A stretch of DNA of 64,000 nt from Rotaria sp. Silwood1 (lineage: Eukaryota; Rotifera; Eurotatoria; Philodinida; Philodinidae): NCBI GenBank assembly GCA_905250075.1, contig CAJNOP010000008.1, forward strand, positions 3,730,941 to 3,794,940, in the 5' to 3' direction. Position numbers and translations under genes: made by a program. Under the pieces are notes generated by a model. The model was not told the origin of the DNA. It made no database searches and saw nothing but the letters and a program-made list of their open reading frames with translations. Positions 24,903-34,829 of the stretch are shown here, piece by piece (position 1 is the first letter of the stretch; each line of letters begins with the position of its first letter).

Positions 24903-26026
24903 ATGGTTTGTGCACAAATTATTCAATTATTAGTAATTACTATTCTAATTACTATCTTCTTGTTTTTACCTATTATTACATTTCTATTTATCCTTATTCC
25001 AATTATTTTTCTTTGTGTATTCAAACAATTTTGGTATTTATTTATCATTCTTGGTATTTGTCTAGTATATGGTTGTTGGCTTCTTTTTGACTATCGTACT
25101 GATTCAAAAGGAGGTCGATGGTCTAATCGATTTCGTCGATTATGCATATGGAAACAATTTGCAAATTATTTTCCTCTTAAATTAATTAAAAGTGAAGATC
25201 TTGATCCAAATCGAAATTATATATTTGGATATCATCCGCATGGAGCATTTTCTTTGAGTGCTTTCGGTAATTTTGCTACAGATGCTACACACTTTTCTAT
25301 TCTATTTCCAAATATACGTCCACATTTAATGCTTCTTCGTCTTCAGTTTCTATTTCCATGTACACGTGATCTTTTCCTCAATCTAGGTGAACTTCTTTTT
25401 TTTTGACACTATCGATTGGCTATAAATATTGCCTATTTTTTTAGGTGCATGTTGTGTATCAAGGAGGAGTTGTGAATATTTACTTAGTGGTAAGTGTGGT
25501 CAAGGGAATGCATTAGTTATTGTTCTGGGTGGTGTTCCTGAAATGCATGCAACAAGAAATGATACTATGATATTTTATATTAAGAGAAGAAAAGGTTTTG
25601 TCAAATTAGCATTAAAACATGGGTAAGTGTTATACTTTTGAAATCATTAACAAGTAATTGCTTTTCTTCTCAACTTTATTTTAGTGCTTCATTAGTACCT
25701 GTTATTTCATTTGGAGAAAATGAACTTTATGAAAGACGAACTTGTTTTAATTTGATACCAAACGGAATTCCTTGTGGCCGATCTATTGTTGGACATATTC
25801 CATTCCGACATCCGGTGATTACTGTTGGTAGGAAAATAATAACATTCATTAAAAGATGAATAATATATTTTCAGTTGGAAAACCAATTCATGTCAATAAA
25901 ATTGTTGATCCAACTGCTACTGATATAGATCAACTTCATAATGAATATATTCAACCAATTGAACAATTATTTGAAGTGAACAAATGTCAATATGGATTGG
26001 AACATATAAACCTAGAAATTATTTAG
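24903..26026 (+). CDS. DGAT2/MOGAT-family acyltransferase
   Basis: Four exons, 24903-25386, 25445-25622, 25685-25827 and 25875-26026, in phase; 318 residues, close to the 330-390 usual for the family. The first ~62 residues are extremely hydrophobic and form the ER membrane hairpin. The catalytic signature is FGYHPHGAFS, with HPHG at residues 111-114. Later family landmarks are [24 protein letters not shown], split by an intron within GA, and a PFRHPVITVVGKPIHV segment near the end, equivalent to the PYRRP/VVGxPI block of DGAT2. Members transfer acyl groups from acyl-CoA to mono- or diacylglycerol, or to wax alcohols, at the ER. The sequence alone does not fix the acceptor. The usual VGGAxEAL block reads VLGGVPEMHA here, so I keep the call at family level. 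A link with the perilipin gene 18 kb away is by process only. Confidence 0.9.
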
Positions 26027-26857
26027 ATGCACTACATATATACGTACATAACAGACAATAATAGAAAAGTACAATTCTTGTTCAAAAACTAATCAATCAA
26101 TCATCATTAAATAATGAGCATGATAACGCTGAACTAATTGCATCACAGAAATTCAATTCTATTTTGTTATATGACCCATTGTCGGATGCTTGACAATTTA
26201 CTTTATAGAAAAAATCATATTTATTAACGTCTAGTTAAACAAACACAAAGAAAAAAATGCATAGTTTGACTGTCGCAATATGTAATAAGATGTTGATGTA
26301 TTAAACCATGACTCAGAATAGTGTCGAAATGTCACTAGTGTACGTACTAGTTGAAAAAAATCTTAAAAGAAAGCAACATCACTAGAGATCGTAGAACTTT
26401 AGGGGCAATTTTTGAAGATATTATTATTATAAGAGTGAATATACATATCTATCAAGTGTTCAAGAAATGGTCTAGCAAAACAAGAATAGTATATTTTTGT
26501 TGCGTTTTGATCGGATGAGTTAGTTTTCTTCCTAATGATAGAGAAAAGTCCGAAGTTTGTATTCATACAGAAAAAATTTAGTAATACCTTCTAAAATTAT
26601 TTTCATCTAATTGAATGTCTCAGTTTGTCAGAGAATTTATTTGTAATCTTTGAGTTATCTTTAGCTCATTTAGCTTCTCTGAATTTTTATAGGGGCCTCT
26701 CGAAAGTTCTTACACAGAGAATTCCCAAGAAACCCATACGACTACAACTACCTTTTGGTAGAGCACCTGCATGGATGGTCAACCACAGTGATTCAAATTA
26801 TCCCAAAACGTTTTACTACATTCCATTTTGTGAAAGTTTTTTCACTGATCGTTTCAG

Positions 26858-27100
26858 GTTGTGGGCAGTATTTTATCCAACGATGGGGCCGAGGAAGTGG
26901 TATACCCTTCCATAGACCTAGTTGGCTATCCAGAACTTCGCGAGTCTTTCATGGACTCTGTGTTTGTACTCGCAAAAACAGGTGTTCAGCCACTTGCAGT
27001 TTTAAATCTTCCGTCCGACAGATAAAATTCGGATGAAACACTGACTGTGAATGTCGATGTCGAACTTCTGACAGCAACACCCACACGTTCAATCAAATGA
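26858..27100 (+). pseudogene. Protein-like fragment of unknown origin
   Basis: After a TTTCAG acceptor-like site the plus strand reads 55 protein-like codons (starting VVGSILSNDGAEEVVYPSID, later ESFMDSVFVLAKTG). There is one stop at 27023-27025, then 24 more codons in the same frame (DETLTVNVDVELL) to a second stop. Codon use is balanced and more GC-rich than in nearby host genes. The region just upstream (26690-26855) is also rich in open frames. I do not recognise the family. It could be a decayed gene or a last exon with a different splice pattern. Confidence 0.3.
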
Positions 27101-27713
27101 TTCTATTCTTATAGATAATGCTGATAAACACAAAGCTATAGATCATAACTATTATGTCAAAAATTGTCTTAAGCGTTTTGCTAACGAAATCTGAAAATAT
27201 ACATAGACATAAAGAGCCAATATAAAGTTATATCTGGCATATTCGTGAAATTTGATCCTATATAATATGTGGATGTGAATGTGAATGTGGATTTTTCCTC
27301 ATCATACAGATGCTTACACCCACACTTGATGTGGTAATCCACTGAGATGGTAATCAGTCGATCTGATAATACACTAATTAATTTTAATAAAACATTATAT
27401 ATAGAATGGTTTACATTTGATCCAGATTCTTTTTAATTATAAATTCATTCGGCGATATTGGAATTGGCGAAAATCGTCGTCGGAGAAAATGAACCAATTC
27501 ATAATCATACTTTACAAAAACGCCGATATAATAAGATAGAAGGTTTACGCAATTTCCGTAATAATTCCGAGACGCATACGACTAATCAAGAGGCTAGTAT
27601 GAATCATACGACATGAGAAATCTGTAAAATGACTCAAGGGGTCTGCCAGTCGCTCCGTTTTCCGTCTGACCATTTCAGACCGGCACCAATACCGGTAAGG
27701 GAAAAGCTCTATC

Positions 27714-27876
27714 GATGGCAACCAGAGATTGAAAACGAACCGAGTCGAATCCGAACCGATAATTTTGAAAAAACAAGTTGGACTAAACCGAACCCGAACC
27801 AACTTCCCGAAAACTCACTCGAACTGAACCGAACTCGAATCTGAATAGTTCGGTTCGTTTCGGTCTCTGGTGGCAA
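27714..27876. repeat. Small palindromic (MITE-like) repeat
   Basis: The left arm reads TGGCAACCAGAGATTGAAAA then CGAACCGA. The right arm, read on the minus strand, is TTGCCACCAGAGACCGAAA then CGAACCGAAC. The two arms enclose about 90 bases rich in AACCGAAC/CCGAACC motifs. Coding potential is absent. The shape fits a short terminal-inverted-repeat element or a large cruciform. Confidence 0.5.
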
Positions 27877-29581
27877 CACAAACTTACACCGAGAGTTATA
27901 CTTTCTTTCTTTTATCCACACTAATGAGTTTATTGAGTACAATAATATTGAAGCAGAACAGTTATTTCAAGTTTGAGAGCATGACTGACTTAAAATAAAT
28001 AGAACAGAAAAGAAATCATTTTGGACGTTATTGTCAACGCCAAAATACTGCGCACGAAAATGTCGGTGTTGTAAAGTCATGCACGGAAGTATCGTGTCAC
28101 GTTTTCCCCAACGCTTTCAATTTCGTAGTGTTTTTTCTTTTCTCTATTGTACACATACCTTTCATGAGTCATCTTTGACGATTTGCAACTTGGTAATTAC
28201 ATCCATACAAGTTACACTCTGCAACATCTCTATGACACATGCAATATGTTTGTCATTAAGTAATGCAAAAATCAGACAGGAAAACTCTTAACATTGGATT
28301 ACTCCAATCTGTATGCTCCCACTAGTCATTAAAAGCATTGGTTGAAATAACTATATATTCACTCGAAACGTCGAACGTCTCTTTAACCGCTCCAATACAA
28401 ACAAGGTAAAGTTCTTACACTATTGAGATGTATGCGATTCTATCGTGGATTGATCAAATTTCTGCGTACCATATTTTCATGCGCGACATTTGCGCACAGA
28501 ATATATTTTTTCTGTCTACTTATATTTACTTAGGTGTGTGAGCGTGGTCTGCGCGGCTGTAGATGTGTGTAAGAGTGGTTGCTGCAAGTGTGGGTGTGGT
28601 TGTGGTCGTTTATCGTGTCTTCTAGACCCTAAAACGGTCACACTCACATCATCACCTACAATCATGCACATACTAACACTCACCCTCATCTACACCCACA
28701 CCCAGTACGAAACAAAATTACCCTGAACACTTCTACCATAATACTTTTTTGTGCTATTGACCACTTTTAGAGTCTTCCAATTAAGATGCTTAAATCATAG
28801 ACTGAGATAATAACTTCGCAGCATAAAGTAAGACTAGTCAATCAGTCGGACAACGGTTCATTTCAACTTGTCAAAATATTCATTTTTTACGTTAAAAAAA
28901 GAGAACTAAAGCGATTTTTATTTCGGTAAAAAGCAAATTTGTTGACATTGTTGACTTAATACTGGCTTATTATTCAAAAAATAGTTGTTTTAAAGTAAAC
29001 AGTGCACGTTTTAATGCGTAAACATGCTGCTTTTTTCGATTCTGTTTCACTGATTGGATATTGTACGGAGTAGGGTAGGAGTAAAAGTGTAACAATTTTG
29101 AAACGTAGAGCAGGAATGTTGCATGATAGAGTAACATAAGAGAGGAATATTTTTCTCAGTCAGAGTCCAACGTATGAAAAAACTTGATCTGTACTTCTCT
29201 ATCGGTTATTCAACAACACTCAATCATGCTTTTCGTTGTTTCTTTTGAGTCCACATCAGACAGGAGTCTCGAAGTTTTGCTAATGCAACTGTGAATGAGA
29301 TATGAATGCTCGCAAGTTTTTTCAAAGTTACAAGATTAACGTTCTTTTCAGGCATGTTTATCGTACTGGCTTACATAGTATATATATATATATCTTATCC
29401 TTGAGAATTCTATTTTATGAGTTACAGTAGATTATCAGAAGTTTGTTTGTTGAAAATTTGAAACAGAAAACCGATCCTATCATTTGTTCAACTGTTATTA
29501 TTACATAGAATAAAGTATCATAATCTTATTTCTTTCTTTCTAGTTCATTAAATTTTTTGAGTAAGTGCAAAAAAAATATTA

Positions 29582-29743
29582 ATGATGGAACTACTTGAGC
29601 AAATTCGTTTTTTCTTTCAAGTAATGTTCAAAATTAATGTAACACTTAATTTTACTATATTATCTTATTGCTTTTAGTATGTAACACAGTGCAATGACGA
29701 AGAGTCTAAAAAGATTCTACATCGAAATAACTGGGACTTAAGA
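29582..29743 (+). CDS. Candidate upstream exons, UBA-like segment
   Basis: Two short exons in phase 0 with canonical GT-AG sites: 29582-29620 (MMELLEQIRFFFQ) and 29678-29743 (YVTQCNDEESKKILHRNNWDLR, quoted in parts: CNDEES, then NNWDLR). The pattern acidic-EES-x5-L-x2-NNWDL is typical of UBA-like three-helix domains. The next exon is not certain. One candidate, 29781-29800 with donor GG|GTTTG, has the phase needed to join 31694. Alternatively this joins an acceptor at 31706 in phase 0. Either way these may be the 5' end of the methylglyoxal synthase gene, or of a separate lost gene. Confidence 0.35.
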
Positions 29744-29800
29744 GTAAGTGATTCATTTATTTAGTGAATCTGTATTATAGAAGTTGATTTGCCGATATGG

Positions 29801-31655
29801 GTTTGTTAATATATTTAAACGAGCCATCGACCGATATCAACAAATAGCAAGATATATCATAATATTCGTTATAATAGAAATAAATTGACACATAGTGATT
29901 AGTAGAATCAAATAAATTGAAATTATACTATTCGATATTAGTTCTTCACTTGTAAATTGGTTCGCATTCTAAATGCTAATTAGATGCAACATTTTCACTC
30001 TAGAAAAAGACTCTTAGTACACTTTTCAAAAGTATTTTATACTGAACATGCAACTCCATAACAGAGACTGACAAAACAACAAAAGAACTGTCTTTGTAGA
30101 AATTGCTGAGTGGTTCATTCACGTTCTGTATCATGTGAAAATGGTTTTAGCTTGAATCCGTATAATTCACCGAATCCTACCAACAGTTTTTGCCATAATA
30201 TTCACCGTTACATGGAAATATTCCATTAGTTCACAAATGAAGAATAGTTCCATACAAAAAGACTAGTTTGAAAAATCGATCATAGTGAAACTCCGCACAT
30301 ACAACTTCAGGAACTTACATAAAATCTAATTGCAGAAAAAAGATATCGAATCGTAACTTAATAACATATATCATCATGAGAGAAAAACAAACAATTTTCA
30401 AGTTTATAGGCTTTAAAAAATTTCACAAAGTTACTCGCAAGCACAGCCATTATGGCTGGGTGCTAATTTGATAAACCTGATATGCTATTCTATGAGTTGT
30501 AGTTCAAATTAGGACATTCTCCTTGACCGACTCATGAAAAACAATTTTTTTCGTTTTCAATATGTTTTTATCGTTAATATAATCTCGAAATGTCTTACGT
30601 CGAATGTCATACGAACTATAGATCTTCATTATTAATTAGCAGATTCATGAAAACCAATTTTCGAAAAGCTTCAGAGAAAAACTTCGCTGTGATTCCTTAA
30701 TAATATATGTAAGTCTCCTGATAACTATGGTAGTTATACGTTTCAAACATGTCGAAAAACTTTCATGCATCCTCTCAATCTGCTAAGCATTGTCAAGTTT
30801 TAATCGAATCCGTTCGATGAATAAAACTTATGGTATATTTGGAATCTTTTGTTTTACAATGTTTTGTTTTGTAATACAAAAAACTGCAGAATCTCCGCCT
30901 GTTTCTTCGACATACTATGTTGAATGGAAAAGAAACATCTTTTGACATATACTATACACTTTCTCTGTGTAGTTTTCTTGTTTTCCAGAAATATTACTCT
31001 GCTGAATTTCGACAGGTCTTTGCTCCAATCGAAGAAGAACTTCTTTTAGAATACATACTGTACTTGGGCTGTTATAGTCGAAGAAAACAAGATAAATAGA
31101 AACCAAACAATGACTCATCTCAAACTGTGTCTAGTTCCTGTAAAACGTGTTTCAGCTCGATCAGACGCATTAGTTCATAGACACAAGTACTAAAAGTGAA
31201 GTCATTTTTAGCTCTTGTAATCTCTATATTTCATAGAAGAGAGTATTGTGCCAAGTCGAGCCTTACACAACTTTCATTCTACTTCCCACCAACTATGTAA
31301 GTTGAAAGTTTCAGAACTTTTCGCTGAGCCATTCCTGAAAAACTCTGGAAACAGGGAAGAGGGACGGTTGTCCTTCATCTGAATCTATCAGTCCCGGTAT
31401 TCATTTTCCAATTTGTTTGCTATGGAAGTGGAATCGTCCATCATGACATTTGCTTCTTCTATTTCTTGTTTATTCGCAGCGAAATAGTTCGCTACTTTAA
31501 AGAGAAGCATCCGCGATAAGTTCTAATTCATTCTCATCGATGGAAAAAGACGAAGATCCTCGATGATTCTTTCTGTTTCGTGTCCCGTCAATCTCTGCTT
31601 CCTGATTGTATTTTTCTATCGATCTCATGCAAGATATAAATAAACACTTATAAGT
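29801..31655. other. Non-coding stretch or long intron before the methylglyoxal synthase exons
   Basis: No clear gene. One short frame, about 30989-31099, follows an acceptor-like TTGTTTTCCAG and reads KYYSAEFRQVFAPIEEELLL; it has no recognisable family. If the UBA-like exons belong to the synthase gene, this is a long intron. Confidence 0.35.
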
Positions 31656-32424
31656 ATGCCTCCAAAGAAATATAATCTTTTCTTTTTTTTCAGCAAGGCA
31701 TCGCAGATCATTTTGGAGGCAAGTATATGTCTGTCAGACGTTTCTTTTATATTTCATCTAAGGATTTATTTAGGTTCAGAATTAATTAACACTGGGAAAT
31801 CAAAGCAACCGTACGATAGCCTTTATATAAACCGAGAAAATGATCGATACTATGCAGAATATATTCAAGAGTTACAGCAGCAATCAAATGGAGATAATGC
31901 ACTCTTAGAACGGGTAAGTTTATAATCACATTGATAGAAAAACAGCAACTCTATGATACTTTGAAAATTATTAGCAAATTGCTAGTACCAGAGCTATGGG
32001 TGTACACAAACGAATCGGATTTGCTGCCCACAATACAAAGAAATCGGAACTGATCAAATGCCTTAAAAAACACCGCAATGTACTTCTTGAACACAAACTT
32101 TATGGTACGGGCACGACAGGATCGTTGATCCAGCAAGAGCTGAATGTAAATGTAACGCAATATAAGAGTGGTCCCTTGGGTGGTGATCAACAGTTGGGAA
32201 CAAAGATTGCTACAGGCGAACTTGACATTCTCGTCTTCCTCATTGATCCACTGAGTCCTCATGCTCATGAGGCTGACGTTAGAGCACTTCTTCGATTAAC
32301 GGAAGTGTACAATATTCCTTGTGCAACAACTGCTACTGCGGTCGACTTTATACTCACTTCAAAAATGATGAGCGAACCTTGCGTACGACAGGTTCCGTTA
32401 ACCGGGTATCCACAAGAAAAATGA
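31656..32424 (+). CDS. mgsA: Methylglyoxal synthase of bacterial type, with introns
   Basis: Core exons are 31774-31913 and 31975-32424, joined in phase across a 61-bp intron; a short exon ending at 31722 precedes them. The start is uncertain: either ATG 31656 or exons further upstream. The last exon aligns along its length with bacterial MgsA: KRIGFAAHNTKK, YGTGTTGSLI (phosphate-binding), SGPLGGDQQ (catalytic Asp), DPLSPHAHEADVRALLRL (conserved His and Asp) and YNIPCATTATAVDFIL. MgsA converts dihydroxyacetone phosphate to methylglyoxal and phosphate, a glycolytic bypass in bacteria. An N-terminal extension of about 60 residues, ending ALLERQIASTRA, precedes the catalytic domain. All key residues are present. 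Third codon positions carry clearly more G and C than in the neighbouring genes. Animals normally lack this enzyme, so transfer from bacteria followed by intron gain is the best explanation. Confidence 0.9.
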
Positions 32425-33001
32425 TTCACTTGACTTAAATAGCAAAATCTCAGTCGTCAATTTGAGTGCTAAACCTGAATCAGTTAATGAATATGTCAGA
32501 TTCTTCATAGTATTTTTTGTGTTTTTCGTTTGTGTTTGCTACAATTTTTCATTTTGTGTGTATTTTTTTGTAAAACATGTACCTTTGAACGTTTCAAAAA
32601 TATAAAACAAGAAATTCTGTTGAACTTTTCTGATATTATTTTCATCAGGCTAATATAGAATGGCTGTGAGATAAATGGAATCATCGATTGACCGTTTCCA
32701 CGATTGGAACTGGCAAATTTCTTCTAGGAAAATAAAAAATCAGCCGATTCTCCATTGATAGTGAAACAAATCTCACTGAAATCCAATTGGAAGCTTATCA
32801 ATCAATTTTGCTCGTATTCGATAGAAAATTTCTGAATACTTTCTATTCAATTCAATTGACATAAAATACTCAGTATGAACCACAAACGATCATTTCAAGT
32901 ATAATCTAATTCAAGGGTGTTGAAGGAAATTCGATTGTGTAGAACATTTCTGACATTCAACTTGATGTATAACCTTTGTCAAATAAAACGCCTTGACTTA
33001 C
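32425..33001. other. 3' flank of the methylglyoxal synthase gene
   Basis: T-rich, non-coding, without a canonical AATAAA close to the stop. No other feature is seen before the long repeat begins. Confidence 0.5.
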
Positions 33002-34700
33002 ATGAAAATACAACTTAATCAGTCTCAGTGTAGAATCACTTTGATATATTCATAATTGAGTAGAGTATTGGTGAGAGGTGTTAGTGTATCTTCTCTTCTC
33101 TCTTTCACACTCATACTACATCTCGTAGATTGTTAACAAGCATCATCTATTCTTTCTTTAGATAAACTTGAAAAGTTTAATAAGATGATGTTGATTCATA
33201 TAAAATCTGATTGCCATTCAATTATAATGCATACACATATCAGGATATGTTGCAATACTGTTGTATATATATATCTTTGCTTTGTGTATTCATGATGTAT
33301 AAAATGATGAATAAAGGATTTTGAACTAATACAATAATTAAGTTAATATCTTTTGTAAGTATAAAATGAAAATGAATTCTGTAGCTTGATATTAGTAGAG
33401 AGTAAGATTTGTATCCTTTTATTAAGCAACAATTCATCGCTAAGTCCAAGAGTGAATCTATTTAGAACTATGTATACAAGAGATGGTATAGATAAATTAT
33501 CAAGAGTCATTTTAATGTTACAATCTCAGCAAACAATATCAAGATATTGTGATCTTGTCAGATGTAAATAATGCTGATTAGACAACAAACAATCATCTAT
33601 TTGAACAAGTTTAGATTGTGATAGACTGCCAAGATTTTTGTACATAGATAATAACATATTTAGTGAAATATTCAATACATATTATGTCTCTTATGCATTT
33701 TCTGAGAATTCATTCAACTCCTGGTATACTTGATCAATGTCCACCAATGAGAAACATATCAGATATAAATTTTTGATCTCTTTAACATCTCCACACTTAA
33801 ACATCTATTATGCATATCAGATTTTGTATTTTATATGTCTCTACTTCTACTCGATAAACTTGTCAATTTTAATCATACGACATATTATACATAGTAACTG
33901 TATAATTTATATTGATAATATCGTTTAACTATTCTTATGGCATAATTTTTATTAATATCCTAACACGAGATGATAAAGTAAACTTCCTAAAACTGGCTGT
34001 TAATGTCTTTTGATGAAGTACAGACAAGACAATATATTATATGTATTCATGTAGTCTAGTTCAGTTAACATTATTTCATTTGTTTTCTTTTGAAATGAAA
34101 CTAATACAAAAATTTAAATAACATATTGAATAAGGTAGGTGCAAAGAGCTAATGATCTATTCCTCTTTCAATATATGATTGATACTCTTTCATTAGTCCA
34201 TCTGTTATCTACAATATAAGGAAAAATAGATAAAACAAACATGCAGACATATTTATTACTTTTTCCATTGAATCACATAGTCATTGTCTGATATGATATT
34301 TAAAAAACTTATCATTGTAGAAAGATTTCAAAAGGAAAAGAACGTGAATAGGAATTGATTATTCATTTTTCATGTTTTGAAAGATTTTTATCTTTGAAAA
34401 AGTTAGTTTCATGCTCTCTAAGAAACCGAATTGAGAATTTTATAATTCCAATCTCTAAACAAGTTTTGAAATGTAAGGAAAATAAAAATGTAAAAGAAGA
34501 GTTCGCAATGGATGATCCATCGATCTTTCAATTGTGATAGTTTAATAATGAATAGGCAACCATGAATCTCGTACGTAGTTGAATATCACTGTAGTGATGA
34601 TTGCTTATATATACTAATTTCAATTCCATAAATCTATCTATAAGTGAATGTTGCCTAAGTTGATTGAAACTTGATATAAAATTGATAAAGAATAAAATAG
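33002..34700 (+). repeat. Long dispersed repeat, copy 1 (inverted partner at 56600-57777)
   Basis: From about 33002 this stretch is closely similar to the reverse complement of 57777 down to about 56600. Long matching blocks share the same order throughout. Copy 1 holds about 500 bases (around 33917-34417) that copy 2 lacks, and a further 13 bases near 33527. The minus strand has protein-like patches, e.g. MYKNLGSLSQSKLVQIDDC, then MTLDNLSIPSLVYIVLNRF, interrupted by stops, which suggests decayed copies of a multicopy gene rather than a neat transposon. The far end (34640-34780) fades gradually. Confidence 0.75.
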
Positions 34701-34829
34701 TAGATTTGTAAAATCTTTCTCATTTAGACTTTTTATACATGTTTATGCTATGTGAATGATTGCTTTTTTCCTACTATAATTTACTAAAGAGAAATAGCAT
34801 ACTTGAAGTAGAAAAGTACGTCATATGAC

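Larger units (their letters stand above)
26027..29581. other. Gene-poor accessory stretch with fragments and palindromes
   Basis: No intact gene. Base composition is visibly less AT-biased between about 26.7 and 28.7 kb than in the flanks. It contains a protein-like fragment at 26858-27100, a palindromic repeat at 27714-27876, and a GT-rich tract paired with a CA-rich tract at about 28520-28710. Confidence 0.5.

Noticed and set aside
28490-28726. Cys-rich open frame (CKSGCCKCGCGCG)
   Set aside because: It is produced by GT-rich repeat DNA (tgt/ggt words); no evidence of a real gene.
33240-33928. Short frames shared by both copies of the long repeat
   Set aside because: Similarity between copies explains their conservation; the translations are hydrophobic AT-driven strings and the longer minus-strand frames contain stops.
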